A stretch of DNA of 49,536 nucleotides from a virus. Below, one piece after another: positions 6,095-12,670 of this stretch (position 1 is the stretch's first letter; each line of letters begins with the position of its first letter). The stretch lies in IMG/VR virus record IMGVR_UViG_3300025313_000025, positions 1 to 49,536 of that record; one strand, 5' to 3'. The position numbers and the translations under genes were made by a program. Below the pieces are notes generated by a model that worked only from the letters and a program-made list of their open reading frames with translations, did no database searches and was not told the origin of the DNA.

Positions 6095-6411
6095 CCCCCG
6101 CCGAGGCCGCCCTGGCGGTGCTGGAGGCCACGATGGAGCATCACCGTCGCAGGCTCACCTCGACGTGGGAAGTGCTACACGACGCGACTCTTGCCTTGGA
6201 ACGGCTGGATCCCGACCTCAGCGCCATCAAGGCGCTGCTAGAGACGGGTGCCGCGGTCACGGTGGAGAGCCTGGCGGTACGTCAGCACGACCGCTGGGGA
6301 CCGGGCTTCTGCATCAGCGACCTTGGCGAGCACGACCTCGCCGGCTGCGATCACCAGCAGACGTGGCTCGACTTCGCCGCCAGCGACATCGAGGCGCTGC
6401 GCCGTGGCTAG
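6091..6411 (+). CDS. Hypothetical early protein, 106 aa
   Basis: Helical N-terminus (MTPAEAALAVLEATMEHHRR) and a C-terminal part with scattered His/Cys (FCISDLGEHDLAGCDHQQTW) that could bind a metal. ATGA overlap with the upstream gene; the downstream gene starts 8 bases before its stop. No family recognised. Confidence 0.75.
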   Translation: MTPAEAALAVLEATMEHHRRRLTSTWEVLHDATLALERLDPDLSAIKALLETGAAVTVESLAVRQHDRWGPGFCISDLGEHDLAGCDHQQTWLDFAASDIEALRRG

Positions 6412-6571
6412 CCCGACGACGCCGACCAGGACAGGCATCAGCATCGCGAAGGCCAAGCAGGAGTTGGAAGCTGCGGGACGGCGTTGGCACCGCGTCAGCA
6501 AGCATCGCGGCACCTATGGCGAGTGCAACGAACGAACGTGCTATCACACGAACAGGCTGGTGGCGGCATGA
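6404..6571 (+). CDS. Small basic hypothetical protein, 55 aa
   Basis: GTG 6404 start, overlapping the previous gene by 8 bases. Basic protein with a helix (ISIAKAKQELEAAGRRWHRV) and a C-terminal C-x4-C/H cluster (GECNERTCYHTNR) suggestive of a small metal site. Its stop overlaps the next ATG. Confidence 0.6.
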   Translation: MASPTTPTRTGISIAKAKQELEAAGRRWHRVSKHRGTYGECNERTCYHTNRLVAA

Positions 6572-6840
6572 TCCGCGCCGCCATCCTCCTGGCTCTCATC
6601 GCTAGGCTCGCCCATCGCCTGCTGCCGTTCCTGCATCGCTGGCAGGAGTGCGCGTGGGGCAGCTTGGTCTGGTTCGCGGTCCGCAAGTGCGGCTGCGGCC
6701 AGGTGGAGCTGAAGACCTGGGGAACGTGGCGCGCGATAGCCCCCACGAGCGTCATCGCCAGGGACGCTCGTCCCATCACACGGGCCGAGCTGTTCGCCTA
6801 TGTCGAGGGCAAGGGCCGCTGCCGAAGGTGCGTGCCATGA
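6568..6840 (+). CDS. Membrane-anchored small protein, 90 aa
   Basis: Starts MIRAAILLALIARLAHRLLP, an N-terminal membrane anchor, followed by a part with cysteine pairs (KCGCG, CRRC). The first 12 residues are nearly the same as those of the next gene, in protein and in DNA. ATGA overlaps on both sides. Probably inserted in the inner membrane with a possible metal site in the soluble part; role unknown. Confidence 0.7.
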   Translation: MIRAAILLALIARLAHRLLPFLHRWQECAWGSLVWFAVRKCGCGQVELKTWGTWRAIAPTSVIARDARPITRAELFAYVEGKGRCRRCVP

Positions 6841-7088
6841 CCCGCGCCGCCATCCTGCTGGCCCTCATCGCCGCCGCCGCGTACCTGGCGTGGTATCGAT
6901 GGGATCACCGCTGGCTGCACTTCGCGGACGCCGACGAGTGCATCGCGTGGCTGCGCGATGATGAGCCGCTACCGCCGGAGATCGGTACCTCAGACCTGCA
7001 TCTTGAAGGATTGGCGACGCCTCGTCTTCCGCCATGGATGCGATCGCCCATGACCATCCCATCGCGCCGCCACTTCGGTCTCGGATGA
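6837..7088 (+). CDS. Membrane-anchored small protein, 83 aa
   Basis: Starts MTRAAILLALIAAAAYLAWY, an N-terminal anchor sharing RAAILLALIA with the preceding gene. The rest is acidic and Trp-rich (WLHFADADECIAWLRDDEPL). The likely origin is duplication of a start-plus-anchor segment onto an unrelated body. ATGA overlaps both neighbours. Confidence 0.7.
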   Translation: MTRAAILLALIAAAAYLAWYRWDHRWLHFADADECIAWLRDDEPLPPEIGTSDLHLEGLATPRLPPWMRSPMTIPSRRHFGLG

Positions 7089-7606
7089 GGGAGACTAGCG
7101 GCGACAACAAAGAGGAGACGCGGCGATGGAGTCGTCTTCTTGACCGTGAGATGACGAAACGCGGATTGAGCAACGTCGCCCTGGCATCACTCAGCGGTAT
7201 CCAACGAGAGCGCATCTGGCGATGGCGGACAGGCTTTCGGTTGCCGTTGCTGGAGAACGCCAGCATCTTGGCTGAGGTGCTTTCGTGCCATGCCATCTTG
7301 ACCATGGTGGTGGCCATCAGGAGCAAGGATTGCGCGACCTGCGGAACGGGTTTCGTCGACGGCAGCAGTTGTATGACCGCTAAGTATTGCGGGAATCGTT
7401 GTCGGCTCGCGGCCGAGGCTCGTCGACAGAGAGCTACGCGTGGGAGCCTCGGTGTGTTCGCGCATGCACGTCTGGATATCTACAAGAAGACCATCGCGAA
7501 GTTCTGTCAGGAGTGTGAGCCAGAGGGCCTGTGTCGTGACGCGACCTGCCCCATCCAGGCTGCTGGTATCAGTCCCTTGCCACTGGTGAAGAGAAGGACG
7601 GCATGA
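7085..7606 (+). CDS. HTH and zinc-finger DNA-binding protein, 173 aa
   Basis: ATG 7085 overlaps the upstream stop. Residues ~15-70 (LLDREMTKRGLSNVALASLSG then IQRERIWRWRTG) read as an XRE/Cro-type helix-turn-helix. Residues ~80-110 hold C-x2-C-x8-C-x6-C-x3-C, a zinc-finger-like cluster, and a further C-x2-C ... C pattern lies near the C-terminus. This suggests a phage regulator near the end of the early train. No target is shown by sequence. Confidence 0.7.
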   Translation: MRETSGDNKEETRRWSRLLDREMTKRGLSNVALASLSGIQRERIWRWRTGFRLPLLENASILAEVLSCHAILTMVVAIRSKDCATCGTGFVDGSSCMTAKYCGNRCRLAAEARRQRATRGSLGVFAHARLDIYKKTIAKFCQECEPEGLCRDATCPIQAAGISPLPLVKRRTA

Positions 7607-8232
7607 AGTGGCGAGACGGCTGGGAGCCGTTCGACCCACTGCGTCCTTGCTATACCTGCGGGTCCCCGCCATCGCACTACTTCGACCGATACCGCAACGA
7701 GCCGGCATATGCCTGTCATCACGATGTCATCGACGATGACTACGCCTATGGATGTTGGTCGACTCGAGCCGAGTCGAGAGAGTCTGAGGAGGCTCTCCGA
7801 CGTGCCGTGAAGATCATCAAAGACAACACCGAGCATGGCTGGAAGTCCAAGTACATCCCACGCGAGGGCGAGCTCGCAGCCAAAGCCCGTGGCATCGTCG
7901 CTGAACTCGTGGCATCGCGCCTGACAGGCCTGCCGCACAACAAAGGTTACCTACGGTCCAGCTACCGACGCAGCCGCAAGAGAGCAGACATCGGCAAGAA
8001 CGTCGAGGTCCGCAACACGAAGGACCACACCGGACCTCTCGTCCTCTATGACAACGATCCCGATGAGCGTGTCGCCTTGCTCGTGACCGGTATCGATCCC
8101 TTCGTCTTACGTGGCTGGATCCGCGTCGAGCACGGCAAGCTGCGTCATCTCTACAAAAGGGATGGCGATCTTGAGAAGTGGATCGTGCCGCAGTCGATGC
8201 TGCATCCGATGCCACTGCCAGTCGACGCCTGA
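7603..8232 (+). CDS. Possible nuclease with N-terminal zinc site, 209 aa
   Basis: N-terminal C-Y-T-C-G and a later C/H pair suggest a small zinc site. The C-terminal half (RADIGKNVEVRNTKDHTGPL, LLVTGIDPFVLRGWI) resembles a minimal PD-(D/E)XK-like core: D, a strand with E-V-R, and a GWI strand common in phage accessory nucleases. The catalytic assignment is tentative. It is the last gene before the terminator at 8241-8261 and is coupled to the HTH protein by ATGA. Confidence 0.6.
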   Translation: MKWRDGWEPFDPLRPCYTCGSPPSHYFDRYRNEPAYACHHDVIDDDYAYGCWSTRAESRESEEALRRAVKIIKDNTEHGWKSKYIPREGELAAKARGIVAELVASRLTGLPHNKGYLRSSYRRSRKRADIGKNVEVRNTKDHTGPLVLYDNDPDERVALLVTGIDPFVLRGWIRVEHGKLRHLYKRDGDLEKWIVPQSMLHPMPLPVDA

Positions 8233-8240
8233 CACAGGAA

Positions 8241-8261
8241 GACCCCGGTCATCCCGGGGTC
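8241..8261 (+). terminator. Terminator of the early operon
   Basis: GACCCCGG (8241-8248) pairs perfectly with CCGGGGTC (8254-8261) around a 5-base loop, 8 bases after the stop of the 7603-8232 gene. It is followed by ATCTT, a weak U-rich tail. Confidence 0.75.
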
Positions 8262-8521
8262 ATCTTGCGGAAGGCGGGGCTCTCGTATACCCGCACGAGA
8301 CGTAATCACTACGTTCAAGAGTGCGACTCGACTCCTCGTTGGTTGCCACCTGGTGTTTCGGCCCTGGCTGGGCTTCCGGCCTCGTCACTCACCGGTCGGC
8401 CCTGTGACGTGGCACGTTACTCTGCACCCGAGGATACGTTGAGGGGCGTGGACCCCCCGTTTCCGTCATCTTCCTGTGAACGCTAGCTTGGCGTCCACGA
8501 GTGGCATCCTAGCACTCCATG

Positions 8522-8543
8522 TCGTGCCACGCAAGTGGCACGA
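8522..8543. promoter_or_regulatory. 9-bp inverted repeat over the -35 region
   Basis: TCGTGCCAC (8522-8530) and GTGGCACGA (8535-8543) form a perfect inverted repeat with a GCAA spacer. It covers the -35 of the promoter for the 8591 operon, so a bound regulator would block it. Single copies of CGTGGCAC(G/A) lie at 8408, 9004 and 9026. Confidence 0.6.
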
Positions 8544-8565
8544 TGGTGACACGTTGCGGTATAGT
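8536..8565 (+). promoter_or_regulatory. Promoter for the 8591-10459 operon
   Basis: TATAGT at 8560-8565 is a good -10 element. The best -35, TGGCAC at 8536-8541, gives an 18-base spacer and lies inside the inverted repeat. The gene at 8591 starts 25 bases beyond the -10. Confidence 0.5.
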
Positions 8566-8590
8566 TTAGAACCACACGAAAGGAGCAGTC

Positions 8591-8770
8591 ATGACGCTAG
8601 AGATGGAAGAACGAGGCAGGGATACGAGGATCCTCATGGTGGACAGGACGACTCGTGAGGAGATCATGAGCCAACTGGATACCCTACGGCTCTGGTATCA
8701 CTGGTTCATCTTGATGCTCGCGTTCTTGTTCGGTTGGCAGGTCGCCGAGGCTTTGGGCTGGAGCCTCTGA
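8591..8770 (+). CDS. Single-span membrane protein, 59 aa
   Basis: ATG follows AAGGAG at good spacing. A charged N-terminal half (MTLEMEERGRDTRILMVDRT) leads to one membrane segment at residues ~36-57 (HWFILMLAFLFGWQ). First gene behind the 8536-8565 promoter; its stop overlaps the next ATG (TGATG). Role unknown. Confidence 0.7.
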   Translation: MTLEMEERGRDTRILMVDRTTREEIMSQLDTLRLWYHWFILMLAFLFGWQVAEALGWSL

Positions 8771-9003
8771 TGGCCATCCGGGATCGACTCACGGTCGTCA
8801 CGAAGGAGGGCACCTGTGGACTCATCGTCGCGAGGCAGGGCGGATCCATCGAGGTCCTCGAGCCCAACAAGAACATCCCTTGGCTGATGGCCTGGGTGCT
8901 TGACAAGAACGGCAATCGCACGAGTGAGCGCGTGGCCGTCCCAGCCGACCAGATCGTCTACTTCATGCAGGACACCGCACCGAAGGACAAGCCCAAGAAG
9001 TAG
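8770..9003 (+). CDS. Hypothetical protein, 77 aa
   Basis: Starts MAIRDRLTVVTKEGTCGLIV; mostly beta with a Lys-rich tail (PKDKPKK). ATG overlaps the previous stop. No family recognised. The basic tail could bind nucleic acid. A CGTGGCACG site begins at its stop codon. Confidence 0.7.
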   Translation: MAIRDRLTVVTKEGTCGLIVARQGGSIEVLEPNKNIPWLMAWVLDKNGNRTSERVAVPADQIVYFMQDTAPKDKPKK

Positions 9004-9012
9004 CGTGGCACG

Positions 9013-9288
9013 ATGGTGTACCCTTCGTGGCACATGTACACAGAGCTCTTCAACCCCCTATACGGCACCGTCGACGGTTTGCCAGTGATCGTCGTCGGTG
9101 CCGTTTCCTCTGTCGAGCGTGTCGGCGAGTATCAGGGCCCTACGGCTATCGAGTGGGTCGCCATCGACGATGATGGCAAGTTGCGGACCATCAGCCTTTC
9201 CAGCTTCGTCGTCGATACACGTTTCCGCGATGGTAAGTGGCGTGATGTGTCTCCAGAAGCGACAGGAGCGACGAGTGAGGAAGGCTAA
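9013..9288 (+). CDS. Hypothetical protein, 91 aa (start uncertain)
   Basis: ATG 9013 gives 91 residues and ATG 9031 gives 85; neither has a ribosome site. Two CGTGGCAC(G/A) copies (9004-9012 and 9026-9034), 22 bases apart, straddle the first start, so regulation at this start is likely or the true start is downstream. The protein is beta-rich (LPVIVVGAVSSVERVGEYQG, SLSSFVVDTRFRDGKWRDV), like a small barrel. No family recognised. Confidence 0.55.
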   Translation: MVYPSWHMYTELFNPLYGTVDGLPVIVVGAVSSVERVGEYQGPTAIEWVAIDDDGKLRTISLSSFVVDTRFRDGKWRDVSPEATGATSEEG

Positions 9289-9493
9289 GCGCATCCTCAT
9301 CGTCCGTGACTTCCGCGCCAACTTCCAACGCCTCACAGAGCCGGTGCAAGTCATCCGCTCGCGTGGTCGCGTCGAGGTCCTGGGAACGTGGTATCCCGCA
9401 GAACGAGGTGCGGACAGCACGATCGTGCGCTATCCTGCAGAGCAACCGGACGCCGCGCTCGCGGGACCCGAACGGTCGGGGAAGGGTACCTAG
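9275..9493 (+). CDS. Second Phd-like protein, 72 aa
   Basis: GTG 9275 with AGGAG 8 bases upstream, overlapping the previous gene. Residues ~8-42 (ILIVRDFRANFQRLTEPVQV, then RGRVEVLGTWYP) match the same pattern as the 1306-1599 protein: F-x3-F-Q-R-L-x-E-P-V-x-V followed by a G-x-W-(F/Y)-P strand. The tail is short and disordered-looking. It is likely a DNA-binding Phd-fold protein without a partner toxin and could cross-regulate the early promoter. Inferred from pattern. Confidence 0.6.
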   Translation: MRKAKRILIVRDFRANFQRLTEPVQVIRSRGRVEVLGTWYPAERGADSTIVRYPAEQPDAALAGPERSGKGT

Positions 9494-9498
9494 CCCAC

Positions 9499-9846
9499 GT
9501 GCGGTACGAGCTTTCGACGACCCATCCGTTCCACTCCTCCCATCGTCTCGATGAGCCAGTGGTCTGTTCGCGGACGCACGGTCACGAATACCACATCCGT
9601 GCGACCGTGATCCATGAGGACATCGATAGCGGCGGCATGCCGAGGGGCTCGGCTGACCTTCGTCGAGTCGTCGGCATCATCACTGATGAACTCGACTACC
9701 GTGATCTCAGTGAGATGCTTCCTGGCATCCTGACCACCACGACCGGGCTCGCGGCCTGGTTCTTCGAGCGGCTGGCGGCGCACTTCCCGGGCCTCACAAG
9801 AGTGGATGTGTGGCATGAGTTCGAGCGCGGAACAGCTATCAAGTAG
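9499..9846 (+). CDS. QueD/6-pyruvoyl-tetrahydropterin synthase-like protein
   Basis: 115 residues, near the usual ~120 of QueD. QueD makes 6-carboxytetrahydropterin in the 7-deazaguanine pathway. H15 (FHSSHR) and H27-G-H29 match the three zinc histidines, and C23 in C-S-R-T-H-G-H matches the catalytic cysteine of C-x3-H-G-H. D66 and E107 are present, but the His normally following that Asp is Tyr67 (LDYRDL versus LDHxxL), and the usual N-P-T-x-E is TTTTG. It may be a divergent or altered enzyme. Start GTG 9499 is the best fit but has only a distant GGGAAGGG. No other queuosine or deazapurine gene is in the window. Confidence 0.7.
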   Translation: MRYELSTTHPFHSSHRLDEPVVCSRTHGHEYHIRATVIHEDIDSGGMPRGSADLRRVVGIITDELDYRDLSEMLPGILTTTTGLAAWFFERLAAHFPGLTRVDVWHEFERGTAIK

Positions 9847-10459
9847 CCTCGAGATCATCTGGGTCCCTTACGAACGGCTCACGCCGAATACGTGGAACCC
9901 CAACAGGATGAGTGAAGGGATGTTCGCACGCGAGCGGGCATCCATCCGGGAGTTCGGCTTCGTCGATCCGCTCACGGTGCGTAGCCTGGGCGGTGCTGAC
10001 TTTGAGATCATCGACGGCGAGCACCGCTGGCGGGCTGGCTATGCCGAGGACATCCATGTCTTCCCCTGCATCGTCCTCGATGTCGATGATGATGAGGCGC
10101 GAGAGCTGACCATCGTCCTCAACGATACGCGTGGCTCGATGCAGGAGGACCGCCTCTCGGCGCTGGTGAAGGATCTCGCATCTCGACGCGAGGCTTCACG
10201 ATTGGCGAACCTGTTGCCTTACGACAGGGGGCGCATGGAGCAGCTCCTCGAGCGCCGTGAGATCGACTGGGATGAGCTCGAGAAGAAGCGCCAGAAGATG
10301 GCACAGGGAGATGAGGAACGCTGGGTGGAGCGCGTCTTTCGCATGCCGATGACATCGGCGAAGGTCCTCGACCAGGCCATCACGCAGGTGCGTGAACAGG
10401 AAGAGATCGATCAGGACTGGCGGGCACTGGAGTACATCGCGGCCGACTTCCTGAGTTAG
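9815..10459 (+). CDS. ParB-like nuclease-domain protein
   Basis: ATG 9815 (an alternative ATG lies at 9806) overlaps the QueD-like gene. Residues ~12-100 carry the ParB/sulfiredoxin N-terminal fold: VPYERLTPNTWNPN, IREFGFVDPLTVRS, then the signature GEHRWRAGY. Helices follow. Such ParB-like proteins commonly sit directly upstream of phage terminase genes and may act in DNA transactions or regulation. 214 residues, typical for the family. No motif for NTP hydrolysis beyond the fold can be judged. Confidence 0.8.
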   Translation: MSSSAEQLSSSLEIIWVPYERLTPNTWNPNRMSEGMFARERASIREFGFVDPLTVRSLGGADFEIIDGEHRWRAGYAEDIHVFPCIVLDVDDDEARELTIVLNDTRGSMQEDRLSALVKDLASRREASRLANLLPYDRGRMEQLLERREIDWDELEKKRQKMAQGDEERWVERVFRMPMTSAKVLDQAITQVREQEEIDQDWRALEYIAADFLS

Positions 10460-10513
10460 ATTCAGTGGTGTCGCTCGTCGGATGCGACTCATCAAGTGCC
10501 GACTGGGGCCCCG

Positions 10514-10562
10514 ACGGAACGCGCCTCTCGTTTCCTGCTAAGTGACCGAGGCGCGTTTCCGT
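10514..10562 (+). terminator. Strong inverted repeat before terminase
   Basis: ACGGAACGCGCCTC (10514-10527) pairs with GAGGCGCGTTTCCGT (10548-10562) with one bulge and a 20-base loop. It follows the ParB-like gene and ends just before the TAGGAGG of the terminase small subunit. There is no U-tract after it. It may end the ParB transcript or control entry into the late genes. A smaller hairpin (GTCGC/GCGAC) lies at 10470-10488. Confidence 0.5.
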
Positions 10563-10577
10563 GTCTAGGAGGACATC

Positions 10578-11141
10578 GTGGCCAAGAAGTACGATCATCA
10601 GGATCTCGAGCGTCAGTTCGTGCATGGCACGATGTCGATGCGACAACTCTGCCGTGATAACGGCATCAGCACATGGTCGACCGTGAGCGTCTATGCCAAG
10701 CGCAACGGTTGGCTGGAGAAGCGCGAAGAGTTCCAGCAGAAGCTGAGGGAAGCCGAGTCGCGTGTCGTGGTCGAGAACAGGGCTGCGAAACTGGCCAGCG
10801 CGTTAGACGACGCCATCATGGTCGCCAATCAAGCGGTCTATACCTTTCTCGACTCGCTCAAGGATCGCTGGGTCAGCCTACCGGGCGCTAGTGAGCCAGT
10901 CCTCATCCCAGCACAGCAGATCGCCGCTGGTGACTTCGTCAAGATCCTCGAGAAGATCATGCTCCTCAACGGACAAGTCAGCAGTCGCGAAGCGCATCTC
11001 TCCATGGAGGTGAGCGCCGACCAGCTCACCATGGAGATGCTTCGTGACCTCGCCGACGCAGCCCGACAAGCAGGGGCTGACACCCGCCCAGTCATATCAA
11101 GTCCTCTCCCTCGCCTTGAGGGGGCTCGCTCGGTCAACTGA
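10578..11141 (+). CDS. terS: Terminase small subunit
   Basis: GTG start with TAGGAGG upstream. 187 residues. The N-terminus (SMRQLCRDNGISTWSTVSVY) is a helix-turn-helix typical of TerS DNA-binding domains that recognise the packaging site. A charged helical middle would serve oligomerisation. Its position directly before TerL supports the call. TerS and TerL overlap by 98 bases if the TerL GTG is right. Confidence 0.8.
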   Translation: MAKKYDHQDLERQFVHGTMSMRQLCRDNGISTWSTVSVYAKRNGWLEKREEFQQKLREAESRVVVENRAAKLASALDDAIMVANQAVYTFLDSLKDRWVSLPGASEPVLIPAQQIAAGDFVKILEKIMLLNGQVSSREAHLSMEVSADQLTMEMLRDLADAARQAGADTRPVISSPLPRLEGARSVN

Positions 11142-12477
11142 CGGTATCGAGGGGGTCACGGCGTACGGGGAGTACGTCTTCGGGTACTCGGCGGCGAAGC
11201 ATCATCGAGAGATGCTCGAGTTCATCTTCGAGGCCATGTACGCACGCCAGAACGCGGTCGTGCTCGAACCCCGAGGAGCAGCCAAGACGACATGGGGCAA
11301 CACGATCTCAGCCTCATGGCTGACGTCGATGTTCCCTGATCTCCGTATCGGCCTCATCAGCAACACGGCGACCCAGGCTCTTGACTTCTCCAGGGCCATC
11401 CGCTTCACGCTCGAGTCCAACGAGAAGCACCGTGAGATCTTCGGGGATTGCGTCAGTCCCTCGAAGTGGCGCGACATGGAGTGGCTCCACAGGCAGTCGA
11501 AGTGGCATGGCAGCAAGGACGTCACGCTCTACGCCGCTGGTTGCGGTGGCGCCATCATCAGCAAGCGCTTCGACATCATCCTCTGCGATGACATCCTCGA
11601 CGAGGAGAACACCCTCACCCCTGAGGCTCGCGAGAAGGTCGAGAAGTGGTTCTTCCAGACCCTCCTACCGTGCCTGACACCGGATGGCGTGGTCATCATC
11701 CTGGGCACACGCTGGGCCGAGGATGATCTGTACGAGAAACTCATCACCCCCGTGGAGAAGGGCGGACGAGGCTGGCGAAGCAAGGTCGTGAGCGCGCTTC
11801 GTCCGACTGGGAAGGATGATGAGGTCGAGAGCTATTGGGAGGAGCACTGGTCACGGAAGACGTTGCTCGCGAAGAGGGTGGAGCTGGGGACGCCGCTCTT
11901 CATGTGCGCGTATCAGAACGACATCAGCGGGCTCATGGAGGGTTCGGTCTTTCAGTCACGCCACTTCCAGTATTACGACGCCTTGCCCGAAGGCGCCTAC
12001 ACCACCGTCATGGGAGTCGACCTCGCGAGCTCGGAGAAGGAACGCGCCGATTACACCGCTCGCGTGACCACCTCGCGTGACCAGCAGGGGAACTACTACG
12101 TCAGGGCCTACTATCAGGATAGGCGCGAGACTGGACATGCGAAGTTCATCAGTGATGGTTACAACGCCTTCAATCCCGGCTTGGTGGTGGTAGAGAGCCA
12201 GCAGTTCCAGTCGACCCTCGTGCAGGAGGTGATGCGGGATTACCCGCACATCCCCATCGAAGGGAAGGCCTCTGACACTGACAAGACGACGCGAGCCAGG
12301 GCTGTTGCCGCCAAGTACGAGGCGCACAAGGTGTTCCATCACCGTTCGCTGGAGAAGTCTGACTTCGAGACCCAGCTCAAGACCTTCCCGAAGGGCCATG
12401 ACGACCTCGTCGATGCCCTCGGGTTCAGCATGGACTTCGGTGGCGGTGGGTTCGTCTTCGGGTCACTGCGGAGGTGA
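11044..12477 (+). CDS. terL: Terminase large subunit
   Basis: The packaging motor and headful nuclease. The ATPase has Walker A at residues ~75-82 (EPRGAAKTT), Walker B with the catalytic acid at ~178-184 (IILCDD) and a coupling motif IILGTRW at ~219. The RNase H-like nuclease has acidic residues in GVDLASS (~324), VVVESQQF (~381) and HDDLVDAL (~452). Length 477 is normal. GTG 11044 is supported by a GGAG 8 bases upstream but overlaps TerS; a later start cannot be excluded. Confidence 0.95.
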   Translation: MTSPTQPDKQGLTPAQSYQVLSLALRGLARSTDGIEGVTAYGEYVFGYSAAKHHREMLEFIFEAMYARQNAVVLEPRGAAKTTWGNTISASWLTSMFPDLRIGLISNTATQALDFSRAIRFTLESNEKHREIFGDCVSPSKWRDMEWLHRQSKWHGSKDVTLYAAGCGGAIISKRFDIILCDDILDEENTLTPEAREKVEKWFFQTLLPCLTPDGVVIILGTRWAEDDLYEKLITPVEKGGRGWRSKVVSALRPTGKDDEVESYWEEHWSRKTLLAKRVELGTPLFMCAYQNDISGLMEGSVFQSRHFQYYDALPEGAYTTVMGVDLASSEKERADYTARVTTSRDQQGNYYVRAYYQDRRETGHAKFISDGYNAFNPGLVVVESQQFQSTLVQEVMRDYPHIPIEGKASDTDKTTRARAVAAKYEAHKVFHHRSLEKSDFETQLKTFPKGHDDLVDALGFSMDFGGGGFVFGSLRR

Positions 12478-12478
12478 C

Positions 12479-12670
12479 ATGAAGGACATCGAGTTCCGGG
12501 ATGGCTGGCGCACCGTGCCCGACCATGTCGAGGTCATGGTGATCGGCCTCGACACCTACAAGATGACGTACGAAGAGGCCATCAAAGCCGCCGAGAAGCG
12601 GCTTCTCGATGAGCACATGTACAAGGCTCAGCAGGAGCTCCTGCGGTCCCACTTCGAGGCCTCCAGATGA
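12479..12670 (+). CDS. Small hypothetical protein, 63 aa
   Basis: ATG preceded by GGAGG inside the end of TerL. 63 residues, beta then helical (YKMTYEEAIKAAEKRLLDEH). Its stop overlaps the portal ATG. The role between TerL and portal is unknown. Confidence 0.75.
   Translation: MKDIEFRDGWRTVPDHVEVMVIGLDTYKMTYEEAIKAAEKRLLDEHMYKAQQELLRSHFEASR

Larger units (their letters stand above)
8262..8590. other. Non-coding control region
   Basis: No convincing gene in this stretch. It contains small hairpins (CTCGT/ACGAG at 8282-8299; ACGTA/TACGT at 8300-8314), a CGTGGCACG site at 8408-8416, an inverted pair of that site at 8522-8543 and a promoter-like element just before the 8591 gene. A tRNA was considered and not supported. 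Confidence 0.6.

Noticed and set aside
8281-8360. tRNA-like arrangement of hairpins in the intergenic region
   Set aside because: No 7-bp acceptor pairing, no T-loop consensus and the candidate anticodon loop lacks the invariant T at position 33.
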